64,000 nucleotides of DNA from NCBI GenBank assembly GCA_009801085.1, contig VNWV01000006.1:2779689-2843688 (forward strand), in the 5' to 3' direction. The position numbers and the translations under genes were made by a program. Numbering within the stretch: the stretch's first letter is position 1; the number at the start of each line of letters is the position of its first letter. The notes under the pieces are model-generated. The model was not told the DNA's origin and ran no database searches. It saw nothing but the letters and a program-made list of their open reading frames with translations. Origin of the DNA: Lasiodiplodia sp. COLG20. Its lineage: Eukaryota; Ascomycota; Dothideomycetes; Botryosphaeriales; Botryosphaeriaceae. Positions 11,163 to 22,266 of the stretch are shown here, piece by piece.

Positions 11163-12481
11163 TCACAGATACTTCTTCAGTGAATGTTCCTAACAGACGT
11201 CAGTAACCGCAATCCGCAAGCGCATCAGAAGACATACCGGCGAGTGATTCGTCTCATAGTCGATGTGCACGAACGCCCTTTCGATCTGCGGCATCTGCTC
11301 CAGCTTCATCTGGAGCTCCTCCGCAACGTCGTGCGCCGCGTCAAGCCGCAGGTGCGAGTCCATCACGACGTCGACTTCGGCGATTATCCGCGGTCCCGAG
11401 TAATACGCCCTGACCGTGTCGACTTGGAGGATGAGGTCTGAGTGAGTCATTGCTGTGGCCACAAAGTCAGTCCAGGCTATCCTTCCTACAAGTCACGTCC
11501 TCTCCGCAGTACAGGGTGTTGCGTACCAATATACGTAATCAGCTGCTGCATCTTCACATCCGCCGAAACACCAATAAGCAACAGGAACTCCTCGTGGATA
11601 GTCCGGCCCCAGAGGAACGCGATCAACGCGGACAAGACGATAGCGCCGGTAGGATCGATATACCACTTCAGCTTCGCGCCGCCGACAGACGTCAGTATAC
11701 CAAACCCATTGATGAGCAGATCATTCCGGTGGTCCCGCCACAAGATGTGCACCTGCGAGTACAGATCCTTCAGCGCCCAGCAGTAGAAGAACAGCGCCAG
11801 CTTGGTGCAAAAGGCCACGGCGACGGCGATGACGGACGGGAGGTAGAAGTCCTTCGTCTCGGCCTCGCTGCCCGCGGCCAGGTCGCGCGCCGACATGACG
11901 ATCAGGATCAGCGAGACGGCGCACATGAGGAACGAGAAGACGATGTTGCCGGCCGTGGATATGCGGGCTTTGCCCGACGGGAAGCGCTGCGCGTCGACCT
12001 TTTTCACCGTGCGGTGCGTGATCAGCAGCATCAGCCCGGACAGCGGGTCGAAGACGGAATCGGCCATGGTCGTGAAGAGGGACAGCGAGCCGGAGGATAC
12101 CGCGCCGTAGAGCTGGAGTGCGGAGAGGACGACGTTGGCGGCTAGACTGCCGTAGACGGCGATCTTGTATTTGAGCTGCGTCTCGGACTGCGCGTCGGCG
12201 GCTTCTTGCTGGTGGTTGTGTATAGGCTTGAGGAAGGAGCGGATGTTGGCGTTTTGCTCCTCGTAGAACTTGCGGAGGGCCGAGGCACGTTGGGAACTGT
12301 TTTTCCCGATGCTGTAGCGCTTCCGTCGCCGGGACGTGTTGGCCGTGATTTGGTCCATCTCCTGCTCTTCTTTGATTTTGGAGCGGAGGTCGAGCGGATC
12401 GCCGCCCGTGGGTTGGCTGGCTTCCACATCAGTGGAGTGTGCGGATCTGTTTTGCAGATCAAAAGATGATGGTTCGGTCAT
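11163..12481 (-). CDS. Cation diffusion facilitator, Mn-CDF type
   Basis: Three exons (12481-11527, 11452-11238, 11189-11163) give 398 residues. The last coding exon is just 27 nt (EHSLKKYL then stop); it restores a typical CDF end after HIDYETNHSP and is preferred over read-through to the stop at 11190. The cytosolic N-terminal 100 residues are basic. Membrane helices follow from about residue 105, with DSVFD at 141-145 in TM2 and DHRND at 250-254 in TM5, then a C-terminal ferredoxin-like cytoplasmic domain. The DxxxD pair in TM2 and TM5 is the pattern known for manganese-transporting CDFs, whereas zinc CDFs have HxxxD. The likely role is proton-coupled Mn2+ export into an organelle or out of the cell; the compartment cannot be read from the sequence. 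Confidence 0.88.
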
Positions 12482-13069
12482 CGTGTAGTTGAGGGACGCT
12501 GTTGGCTATGAAACGACCCGGAGCAAGAAAAAACCAGAAGGTATCAAGTCCAGGTATGGACTTCAATCTGAGGTTTTTATCATTTGAGTTGCCTGATTTG
12601 CCAAGGTCTGGTCCTGAGTGGTGAAGTGCCAAGGGCGGAGGCCAAGCCCGCGTTTGCAGGTCCGAACGTTGGACTTACGCAAGTAGGCTCGGCGTCGATG
12701 AAAAAAACCGTTGAGATAGCCGCACTACGCCCGATAGTTGGGTGGCTATAGTGAGCCTTTGCAGATCTGGTGGATAGATGTCGTTGATACCGTTTAAACA
12801 TTTGTCGATCATTTTCATGTCCGAAGTTTCTGGACACCAGAGACGTTGAAACAAGACTTGGCGCCGATATAGTCTTGGCTCTTGACGTAAAGCACGTGGC
12901 TACATCTCATACTTAATTTGTTTGTGCTTCTTCTTGGCTGCTTAACGAAAATTTTTGGCTGTTTCGAGTCCTCTTCTCCGTACAGTACAGTCCTCCAGAA
13001 GTCCAGCCAATGACATGCAGCAATGGGAGCACGTGGGAATATGGCTCGTGTAACGCCATTGCTATCCAG
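12482..13069. other. Intergenic region
   Basis: Promoter side of the CDF gene. GC content drops compared with the left part of the window. No ORF longer than 85 codons and no conserved sequence was recognised. Confidence 0.4.
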
Positions 13070-13340
13070 GCCGCAATGTTTAAGAAGCCCGTAACCTTTA
13101 TTGCTCCCAATCTTTAAGAAAGTATAAGTTACGAGTTACGAGTACGAGAGGTAGACGCGTTAGTATCTCTCAGCTCGAGCTTAACTTAGCCAGCCAACCA
13201 ACCAACCGGCCAATTATCTATCTTTACAAGACCTGACACTTGACCAATCGGAGCACAGAACTACCATGTCATTCTTCAAGCCATGTTAACCACTCAAATG
13301 TAGCATTCACTCAGAGACTTTTATCTCTCGATGGATAACG
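13070..13340. repeat. Left copy of a diverged direct repeat
   Basis: This segment aligns by eye with 14868-15110 in the same orientation. Shared blocks in order: GTAACC..CCCAATCTT (about 13090), GACGCGTTA (13153), a CCAACCAACCAAC tract (13195), TGACCAATCGG (13241), AACCACTCAAATGTA (13289) and TTTTATCTCTC (13319). Identity outside the blocks is perhaps 60-70 percent by eye. The two copies bracket the small hypothetical genes at 13.4-14.6 kb. Confidence 0.6.
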
Positions 13341-13421
13341 GGAACCACGTGAAAATAGTACAGACCCATCCCGTCCCTTATACAGGGTGACGGCAAACTA
13401 GCTCCGCAGCTGCCAGAAATA

Positions 13422-14262
13422 TCAGATAACAACGAACCACTTTCCCGGCAAGGCTGCTGCAGCCTTAATGGCACAGTCCTCGCAGGATTGCTTCCCACGA
13501 AGCATTGCCTTGCGAATGTAGTTTGTTTTTTGCGCATCGCCTGCTGCCAACCACCTGGCTCTCTTGTCGTCTTTAACAAGGACGACAATGACTTTCTCCG
13601 AAAATTGAACTCCTTTCCTACCAATCTCTTGGCTAGACCACGGCCATTGGCCAGCAGCTGTGGCAACCCCTAGCCCAAGCTGTGCCTCATATGCCATGTC
13701 TCTGATATCTTGGTCTCTTTTGTGTTGACATTGGGGCGCAGTAAATATGTTCCATAAGGCATTATGAAAGTTCCGGCATGATTGATTGATTGGTTTCAAA
13801 CCAGTACGGCTCACCTTTCGCATTTAAATGCTCGATGTGTTTCTCTTTGGACTTGAGAGCCAAATGAAAGCCGTTTCCACGGGCTCCATAATATTCGATT
13901 CGTTCGTGAATGGGAGAAACACATCTAAGGCTGTACGTGCCCGTGTTGCGGTCGCGTATCCAGTCCACGTTTGACGGGATATTGCCGAGGATTTCTATAG
14001 CGGAGCTGATTGCGTCCCGCACGCGATTCTTTCGCTCCATGTTTTTGGTGCTTGTCGGCACGCCTTCGCAAATGAAGAGCCTCTCCGGAACAACAGTGAA
14101 TGGGTCAATATCACCGTAGGTTGGAAGACTGATTGTCCATCCAAAGTCACTGACTATGAAGCTATTTCCATCTCCGGCGCTGTCCTCCGAAGAGTAACGC
14201 AACGAGACTTTCTGGCCTACAAGAAGCCTGCAGATTCCAGCCCGAAAAATGTCTTCATTCAT
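13422..14262 (-). CDS. Hypothetical protein, two exons
   Basis: Exons 14262-13815 and 13714-13422, separated by a 100-bp GTGAGC..AG intron, join in frame to 246 residues. The first exon encodes MNEDIFRAGICRLLVGQKV and a largely globular sequence. The second contains DMAYEAQLGLGVATAAGQW and ends GKQSCEDCAIKAAAALPGKW with a CxxC. The composition looks like a real protein (mixed charged and hydrophobic residues, no low complexity), but I do not recognise a family. No signal peptide or membrane helix is seen. Codon use is less GC-biased than in the flanking housekeeping genes. It lies between two direct repeats with a second small ORF immediately upstream on the same strand, so it may be part of a longer gene. 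The intron assignment is inference. Confidence 0.45.
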
Positions 14263-14364
14263 ACCAAGAGACTATCTATTATTGACCAGTGAGCGCAAAG
14301 CTGAGCCCTCCTCCGATCGTTGCAATGAATAGAGTAACAAGTCCCTGCCGTTCCGGTCTTCTGC

Positions 14365-14610
14365 TTAGTAGCTGCTAGCACCGAGTGCAGCTCCGGTACC
14401 GACGTAAGATATTGCGAGTGATGTGTAAAGCCGTCCTCCCCAAGAATGGATCCTCCGGCTCCCATCGGCTTCGGAGCTAATTGCTAGAGCAACACATGCA
14501 GCCGTAACGCCGAAAAGAGCGAGCCGCCAAGTTATGGTTGTTCTGTGCATCCACCTGGGCTTTGGGTCGGATTGGGTCGGTGTAACGTGGTGAGGCTGAG
14601 GCTCCGGCAT
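14365..14610 (-). CDS. Possible small membrane protein
   Basis: An 81-codon ORF starts MPEPQPHHV and contains one clear hydrophobic helix (WRLALFGVTAACVALAIS) followed by a weaker one (YTSLAISYVGTGAALGAS). Just upstream on the same strand is a textbook intron end (CTGAC, ten T, CTAG), so an extra 5' exon is possible. An alternative splice from GTCGGT near 14402 to an AG near 14348 would add a second strong helix (LVTLFIATIGGG) and end at 14279. Dispersed element copy A lies about 60 bp upstream of the ATG. No family is recognised, and this may be the first exon of the neighbouring hypothetical gene. Confidence 0.3.
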   Translation of the reverse strand: MPEPQPHHVTPTQSDPKPRWMHRTTITWRLALFGVTAACVALAISSEADGSRRIHSWGGRLYTSLAISYVGTGAALGASSY

Positions 14611-14670
14611 TGCATGGTTAAGGGACGTGATTGCTAGAAAAAAAAAAGTCAGCTGAAACCTCACTTGATC

Positions 14671-14775
14671 CGACATTCTCATCCGGACGATAGCTTTAAC
14701 TAACCATGACATGAGCAAAAAAAAAAAACAAAAAAAAAACCACGCTAGCCAGCGGCTGCGAGAGAGAACTGTATA
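14671..14775 (+). repeat. Dispersed palindromic element, copy A
   Basis: This copy reads CGACATTCTCATCCGGACGA, TAGCTTTAACTAACCATGAC, ATGAGC, an A-rich tract, then CACGCTAGCCAGCGGCTGCG and AGAGAGAACTGTA. It matches copies B, C and D elsewhere in the window in the same orientation and order. The internal A-tract is expanded here. It is intergenic. Confidence 0.7.
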
Positions 14776-14867
14776 ATCCTGAGCTAGTATGTAGACTAAA
14801 GAGGTTATCGTAAGAAGGACCTTTGGTATCCAAGACTATCACGTAGTTTCTTAACACAGAGGTCGAA

Positions 14868-15110
14868 ATATGCAAAAATGTGGTAACCGCTAATCCCACC
14901 AATCTTGAGAAGGTACAAGAAGAAGACGCGTTATCTCGCAGCTTTAGCTTGATTTAGCCGGCCAACCAACCAACTGACCATTCAGCCAATCAGCTATCTG
15001 ACCTTTGACCAATCGGGGCATGCAACTATCTCGTCATCCTGTCAAGGCCAATTCAACCACTCAAATGTAACCTTTGCTGAAGAATTTTTATCTCTCAACA
15101 GGCCAGGGGC
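14868..15110. repeat. Right copy of a diverged direct repeat
   Basis: This is the partner of 13070-13340. It has the same ordered blocks: GTAACC..CACCAATCTT, GACGCGTTA, CCAACCAACCAAC, TGACCAATCGG, AACCACTCAAATGTA and TTTTATCTCTC. Spacing between the two copies is about 1.8 kb. No ORF spans it. Confidence 0.6.
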
Positions 15111-16005
15111 GCCCTGTAATATTGACGCATAGCCCTCCGCTCCATGATATAGGACAAGGCCATTATTGCTACACTTCATCCAGGGATCGAATTACCGGCG
15201 ACAACGACCCTCCCAAAGCTTACCCTCTCCGTTCTTCAGTCATGCCATCTCTTGGGTGAGTTCAGGCTGCGACGCGGTAGCAGGAATTCAATATTCTGCA
15301 TGACAGTGAACACAATGCTGCTGCCTACGTGATAAAACCTTGCAGGAATGCTGTCGTATACCTCTGGGGAAATAAGGTGATGATGAGGCTTGCAGTTCAA
15401 TAGTGAGGCTGTATGTAGTAAGCCGCAAGAATGCGGCCCAACCCTACTGCAAGCCACGCATACTTCACAACACGCCACTTTCTGCAAGTCAGCCAGCCAC
15501 GGAGCTAGTACACTTCATCATCAGAACTCAAACGCGATGTGTCGTCATGTTCATGCTTTCGTGATTCAAGGAGAAGAGAAAAAAGCCAAGTACACAGAAG
15601 GCTGCAGTCAATCGTATACATGATGCAGAGCCGGATATAATGTTTCGTAGCAGGGTAGAGACAAGAAAGCGAGTGACCGATCATACAGTCATGAACAAAC
15701 CCCCACGCGGCGCTCTCCGAAACGCTAAGTATGTGTCAACAAGCAAACGATGTGCATCGCTGCAACTCTGTACCAATAGTCCGAGACAAAACGGGAGATA
15801 GGGAAGAAAAACAAAGAAAGTAGTGAGAAAGGTATCACCCATCCGTGATGCAATTTCGAAAAACGCCAGCCACCCACCCGGCAACCATTTTGCCCGTCCA
15901 TGATCTCTTTCCCACCTGTACGCCAATCTATCCCTATCCTTTCCCATCCCAAACCCAACTCTCTCTCCATCGACGCCAGAGTGAAGAAAAACACCTCCCC
16001 GAAAT
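15111..16005. other. Intergenic region downstream of the BTB gene
   Basis: Contains the probable 3' UTR of the minus-strand BTB gene (about 15800-16005) and about 600 bp of sequence without recognisable genes or repeats. Confidence 0.4.
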
Positions 16006-19000
16006 CTACAAGTTCCCAATCACAACCATAAACCGCAACAGTCCATCTCCCTTCTTACTCCTCCCCCTCTCCTTCCACGCAGCACTACTCGTCCTACTTC
16101 CTTCCGCGCCCACCTCTCCAGCCAACGCCTGCGTTGCCTGCTCTACACCATCAATCGCCGTAGCGGTGCCAACTAGGACATCGCCCGCGTCTGCCCCGGC
16201 ACTAGCGGCCGCTGCCGAGCTACTACCTGCGGCTGCCGGCCCCGCAGCAACGGTATCATCCAGCATCAGCGTGCTGCTCTTCCAGCCCCAGCTCTGACTG
16301 AAGTTGAAGCGGTCCGGCGCGCTCTCGTATACCGACAGCAGACGACCGCCCTTGGAGGGCGAGTAGATCTTGAAGTACGTCTTGATCGTCGGCCGTCCAT
16401 CAATATACGGCGGGATAGTGATGGCGGACTCGGGCTGGCGTCTGTCATGGCCGTGCTTGCTAGAGAACGACGACGTCGACGCGGTGCGGGAAGGAGGGGC
16501 CGGTGGGATGGCGGCGGATGAGGGGTGGTAGTAGGGGTTGCCCGGCAGCCGGTGGCGTACGTATTGCGAGTGCGTAAGGTTCTCGGTGTCTGATTCGTCT
16601 TCTTCGTCGTTCTCCGTATCGCCAGCCGTCGTCCAGGGCGTGCGCATCCATTCGGGCAGGCCGGCGGTCGAGCTGAGGTCGGCTTGCGGTGGGACGGTTT
16701 GCGAGCGGTGGCGGGGCCGCTCGCCGGTGCGGGAGGTGGTGGTGGGTGTTGTGATGATTTCGCCGTCGCCACCGCTAGACGTGTTGTCGTCTTCCGGCGC
16801 GATGCCCATCATAGCCGTAGCGACCTGTTCCGCTTGCCGGCTGCGGCGGGAGCTGCGCTCTGTGCCTGTGCCACCGACGAGGATGCGCCGCTCGAGCTCG
16901 CCGATTCGAGCGGAAGCTGAGGTCATGACTTCGCCCGTGTTGGCGCCGTCTTCGGCCGAGTACTCCTTTGCGCGGTGCAGATACACACCCAGCTGGGGAT
17001 TTTTGGACGAGCGGACTTTCTGGATGTAGATGTTCCAGAGTGAGCCGGCGTAGAAGACGGTGCGGGAGTAAACGCGCTTTTTCTCTTTCAGCAGACGGGG
17101 ATTCGGGAACTCTGCTGCGAAGCGGAAAGGAGGAAAATGCGTGTAGGAGACACCCTTGGGTCTGGACGTGGGCATACCACCGGAAGACCCTGGACGGAAC
17201 GGCGTCGGGATGCGGTTGGCGTCTGGCATGACGGAGAAGTCTGTCGCCCATTGAACATCTTCCGGCTGCAGCGTAGCTGACAAGCGTGAAGCATGGCGAG
17301 GAGATGCGCTCGTGGTGGTGACGACGGGCTCGGCGGCGCCGCCCATGACAATGTTGCAGTCTGCTGAGGGAATCCAGAATTTTCGAGGCTTGCCGTTGGC
17401 ATCCCAGCTACCGGAGTCCATCTCTTCGTGCTCTGAGTCAGGGGTTGTCGGTTCTACAGTTGTCTGCTTGCCTTTTGACGAGGTACTGCTCCTGGACGAC
17501 TGTGGGTGTGGCTGCTCTTGCTCAGCCGCCTTACTGAGGCCGAGTTCCATGTCCTGCGGATTGGCAGACAGCACCTTCTGCCGAAGCTCCATTTGCATCC
17601 ACAGAGCATTTGTGATTGCCTTCTCCGAGACAATTGGCAGTCCAAAGGTATCACGTGCTGTCCGGATGAACTGCAGCTGCTCGAATTCCAGATGGATGTA
17701 GTGGATTCCTTCTTCGAGCAGAACCAAGAGAGGTTCGATATCGTGATGGGTGTACAGAGACATCCATTTTTGCTGCTCATCCATGGGATTCTCCTGGCGT
17801 GACAAGCCAGTCGTGATGGCATTTTGGCGATAGACACTGTCAAACCTGACGGCCATGAGGCCGAGCATGTCCGGTGCTTTTGTGCTCCGAGATTTCGCAG
17901 ACTTGATGAGGCCGAACTCTGCGGCCACCTTCTTGAGTCTGCGGTCCAGCAGGCGCTTTGCCAAGACCCATCTCTCCCATTCGCCATGGATATAGAAGCC
18001 GTCCCCACCGACGATCTCCCGGGCGATCTCGCCAGGGACCTCATCCCAGTTCTTCAATTTCATCTCGCAGCCGTCCCTGCAGAGCATAGCCTTTGCTGAC
18101 GCGAGTAGCCTCTCGCCAGCTCTTCCATAGTACTGCAGGGTGACTAGCTTGATGAGTGGGCCAAGATTGTCGGGATGCATCCTACGAAGGATGGCGTCAA
18201 TGCTCGAGTCGATCAGGTCCTGCATTTCGAGCCAGCATGCGGTCGCGAACAACCCTAAGCACTCGGAGTCTTCCTCTTCGGAGATATCGAAGCCGTACAG
18301 GCGTTTTAAGGTCAACTCAAAGGCCGCCTCTGAGATACAATGATCGATTCCCTCTGGATGGAGCGTAACCTCTTCAGCGCGACTCTCTCGCCAGGGGCCG
18401 GAGAGCATGGAACTGAAAAAGGGCGCTTGGTCGAGAACCAGCCGGTGAAGGCGATATCTCTTGCCAAAGGCTACGATAATGATGTCTGAATGACGACCGT
18501 CCAGCAGACCTCTGGTGTAGACGTGATGGGACAAAGAGCCGGGGATCATTCCGGCAGCAGCTGTTTGACGTTAGCGTAAAACTTGGTGATGGATGGGAGG
18601 AAAGATGTACAGCTCGATTGCATTCTGCTGTAGGGAGTGGACCTCGTCGAGGAAGGCGAAGTGCCGGCGAACAAGCGACTCAGGGTGGTGAGATTCTGGT
18701 GTTCGCTCCGTTCGTTGGATCTCCGAGAGCCGACGGGAGTGGTAGGATCATCCACATCCTTCTCAACCCTGGCTATCGGGGTGCGATTGCGGCCGGGCAG
18801 CTCAACGTCAAAGCGGGCAGAGCGTCTTGAAGAAGACGGAGGAGAGGAGATGGGCTGGGGCGGGAGCAGGGGGCGAGAGGAGTTGGATGGCGGTGCAGAA
18901 GCGGGAGGGCCAGAGAACAGAGAGCTGCGCGGCGATGAGGTGGTAGTAGTAGGATACAGCTGGGCGGGGATAGCGCTCTGCAAACGCAGGCCATCGTTCA

Positions 19001-19118
19001 CGGACGACACGGTAGATGAGGTCCCATCGGCTTGTGATGACTGCCAGGCGTTCGGGTCGAGGTTCAGGTGAGAGACCAAGTGATGGTAGTCGGGAGGCCC
19101 GCCACTGTGTCCATCCAT
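16006..19118 (-). CDS. BTB/POZ domain protein, germ cell-less-like
   Basis: Two exons (19118-18611 and 18560-16006; 50-bp intron with a GCTAACG branch site) give 1020 residues in frame. The N-terminal 170 residues are Ser/Pro-rich and probably disordered. The BTB fold begins just after the splice: LLDGRHSDIIIVAFGKRYRL, HRLVLDQAPFFSSMLSGPW and AFELTLKRLYGFDISEEEDS. A helical BACK-like segment follows (CWLEMQDLIDSSIDAILRRM). The second half mixes a conserved stretch (YTHFPPFRFAAEFPNPRLL, VFYAGSLWNIYIQKV, LGVYLHRAKE) that resembles the C-terminal domain of germ cell-less/BTBD proteins, with long Ser/Thr-rich linkers. Such proteins usually act as Cullin-3 substrate adaptors; that role is inferred from the family. 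Two small internal ATGs in exon 2 could mislead start choice, but the upstream exon is in frame. Confidence 0.82.
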
Positions 19119-20345
19119 GTCACTGAGGGTAGCTACAAAGCCACCGGGCGGTTTCGGAGGCGACTACGAGCAGCTATGGAGCGACGAAGGCGCAGTACGT
19201 ATCATGCGGGCGGGTCGCAAGCAGGTGTGTTTGGCGACAATGTCTGGTACGAGGCGCGAGGTGATTGCGGCAAAGTCATGAACATGTCTGTCGGGTGGAG
19301 GCGGCCTTCTTTCTCGCTACGGGCGCTGATCCATCCTGACGGCCAGTGCGACGCTGACGTTGGGGCTCGTGAGCAAACGCCCCGCAGTCTGCGCCCCCAG
19401 ACCCTGCAGCCGCGTATATTCGTGGCCACCGGCCGGACCCAGTCGTGGCTGAAAGGATGCCATAGTGCGGCAAAAGGGGCCGCAAGGGCACCACAAAGTG
19501 CCATGATTGAAGTGCGATTAAGCTGGATGCGGCGGGGCGTGCTCTCGCTCGCGTGCCGTGTTTGTTAGGCCGCCGGCCGCAAGTGCGCTCCAGCGGCCCC
19601 GCTACGCACATCCGCCCGCTGCGAACGCCTTCAGGTCACTCCCAAGCATCACAAGGGAGCGATTGCGGCCTTATCGCCCGCAGTGACGGGCCGCCGCATA
19701 TGCAAAAAAAGAAAGCACGCACGTCATATGCCGGTAATGGCCCCAGATCCGTGCAACCCGAAATCTGCACGTGGCTGCAATATAGTAGCCTTCGCCCCTC
19801 AGCTATATCAGGAACTGCTGCGTCGGTGGGGGCAGTGCACGAAGCCGGTCACCGGGACCTGTCACTGTGCGTACGGCATATTAATGCGCATGTATCTGTC
19901 TCTTGCGCTGTCATCGAGCTGCGCTTTTCGGGTGATGTGCGCGCACATGCCGCTGCCGTGGCCATGGCGGCTTCCACTGATCTTCGGCCAATCTGACCCC
20001 GCCGCATGGCTTTGGTACGGGCCTCTCTTGCCCTGGTTGCAATTATGAGCCTGTTGAACAAAGCATAACGTAGCGAAAAATGATTGTCTATAAGTTCATT
20101 AACCTCAATTTGTCTGCAGACCCCGTGTGTCGTGGCTGGCCGGGGAGCGTAGAGAAGACGTGGCCGGGAGCTGTCCGGACATCCGAGCAATCCACCCATG
20201 AGCTTGGCGGTCGCGTCGTCCATTTGCAATGCCGCGCGCTGATTGGCCGGAGCTGGCCCGCGCCGGAGGTCGCACGGCTTCCGAACTGTCGAACCACCGC
20301 AGCTTCAAGTGACTTTTTGCAACACCACCACGGCGCCCGCCCGCC
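19119..20345. other. Divergent intergenic region between BTB gene and COX15
   Basis: This 1.2-kb GC-rich region holds both promoters. Several ORFs of 100-210 codons occur in all frames but are mutually overlapping and not protein-like. No RNA gene or repeat was recognised. Confidence 0.4.
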
Positions 20346-21930
20346 ATGGCTTCGATCTTCCAGGCCTTTCCCGCCTTGAGGCGCGCTGCTCCGCGCCTCT
20401 CGCGCGACTTCTTCGCCTGCAGCCGAGCTGTCAATCCCGCAAAGTCTGCCGTCCCGCCACCGCTCCGCTCCCACCTCCGCCAAAGCCCCATCCTCGGCGC
20501 CGTACGATGGCAGTCCACCGCGAAGCCTGCCCAGACTCCGCTCGGAGCCTTGAGCAAATCAATTGGCACCAAGCCCGGCCAGAAGACTGCCGCTGAGGTC
20601 AAGAAAAGAAGCTTTTTCCCGAAGAGCAATCGTAAGATTGTGGCATACTGGTTACTCGGCAGCGCTGCCAGCGTTTTTGGCATTGTTGTCTTTGGTGGCT
20701 TGACTCGTCTCACCGAGTCCGGGTACGCTCTCATCAACCCTCCATTTTGTCCGCGCTCTGCCTAACAACCTTCACAGCCTTAGCATTACCGAATGGCGTC
20801 CTGTTACCGGCTCTCTCCCTCCCATGTCCCAGGAAGACTGGGAGTCCGAATTCGCAAAGTACCGTGCCTCTCCCGAGTTCCACCTGCTCAACTCGCGCAT
20901 GACCCTCGAGGAGTTCAAGAAAATCTACTGGATGGAATGGACACACCGACTGTGGGGCCGCTTTATTGGCGTGACCTTTTTGCTGCCCACCATATACTTC
21001 ATCGCTCGGCGTCAGGTTACAGCATCCATGGCTTGGAAACTCACCGGCATCTGCGGCATGATCGGCTTCCAGGGTGTGATCGGCTGGTGGATGGTTGCTA
21101 GTGGTCTGAAAGATGACCTCTTCGCTCCCGGCAGCCACCCGCGCGTGTCCCAGTATCGCCTGACTGCCCACCTGGGCGCTGCCTTCGTCGTCTACTGCTC
21201 CATGCTCGTGACCGGCTTCTCCATCCTGCGCGAGCACCGCTGGATCAAGAACCCCGTCGCCGCCTACGAGGCCATCGCCGCCCTGCAGCACCCGCACCTA
21301 CGCCCCTTCAAGCGCTACGTCACCGCCCTCACTGCCCTCGTCTTCGTCACCGCCATGTCCGGCGCGCTCGTCGCCGGCCTCGACGCCGGCCTGATCTACA
21401 ACGAGTTCCCGTGGATGGGCCTGGGTCTGACGCCGCCGAAGAAGGAGCTCTTCGACCCCTTCTACAGCCACACGCCCGACCAGTCGGACCTGTGGTGGCG
21501 CAACATGCTCGAGAACCCCTCGCTCGTCCAGCTCGACCACCGCTGCCTCGCCGTCACCACCTTCACCGCCGTCATTGCGCTCGCCACCTACACCCGCTTC
21601 CCCAAGCTCCGCGCCGTCCTTCCCCGTGACGTCAAGAAGGGCATGACCGGCGTCACGCACATGGCCTGGGTCCAGGTTGCCCTCGGCATCAGCACCTTGA
21701 TCTACATGGTTCCCACGCATCTGGCTGCTACCCACCAGGCCGGCGCTCTGGCGCTGCTGACTACCACCGTGCTGCTGTGGAGCAGGCTGAGGACGCCTGG
21801 CCGCCTTGTGCGTCAGGTCCGGTCTAAGGTTAGCAGTAGGAGCTACACTAGGCCGCGTTCGCCTATCTCTCCTGATCTTCAGAGCAAGCCCGTTGGCGGC
21901 ACTGCTGGCACGGTCGATCAAAAGGCATAG
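20346..21930 (+). CDS. COX15: Heme A synthase Cox15
   Basis: Exons 20346-20722 and 20778-21930 (55-bp intron with a CCTAACA branch site) give 509 residues, typical for fungal Cox15. The N-terminus is an Arg/Ser/Ala-rich mitochondrial presequence. The splice reconstructs GGLTRLTESGLSITEWRPVT, the family signature. Eight helices are expected; the four family histidines are visible as WTHRLWGR (H182), LTAHLGAAF (H257), QLDHRCLAV (H380) and ATHQAGAL (H445). Cox15 oxidises the C8 methyl of heme O to make heme A for cytochrome c oxidase in the inner mitochondrial membrane. The C-terminal 50 residues are Arg/Ser-rich and variable. The first exon has a single sensible ATG. Confidence 0.95.
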
Positions 21931-22266
21931 TCTTACTCGTTTGGAAAAAAGGTAATATGATTTGATGATTTCGTAGAATATTCTCATGCAGACTCTGGTA
22001 AGATAGGGGCCTGGTTTTTGTATATATATCTCTGCTCTTTTGAGTTGTTGTAACAGTAGCATGGAGTGACCAGAGTGGCATTATCTGCCTTTCAGGGCGT
22101 TTTTCTTCTCATCTGAAATGCCTTCCGCCGTGTTCTATTTCACGTTGCGTCGCTCACCCCGTACGTTGCATGTATCGAAAGCCACTGATCCTACATTGCA
22201 TAGCGCTATACATACTGATACTGGATCCTCAAAGAGCCGAGCAGCCCGCTTCATACCAGGCCAATC
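21931..22266. other. Convergent intergenic region
   Basis: A short region between the 3' ends of COX15 and the DUF6594 gene. It holds both 3' UTRs and a TATATATA stretch at about 22020. No gene is seen. Confidence 0.4.
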
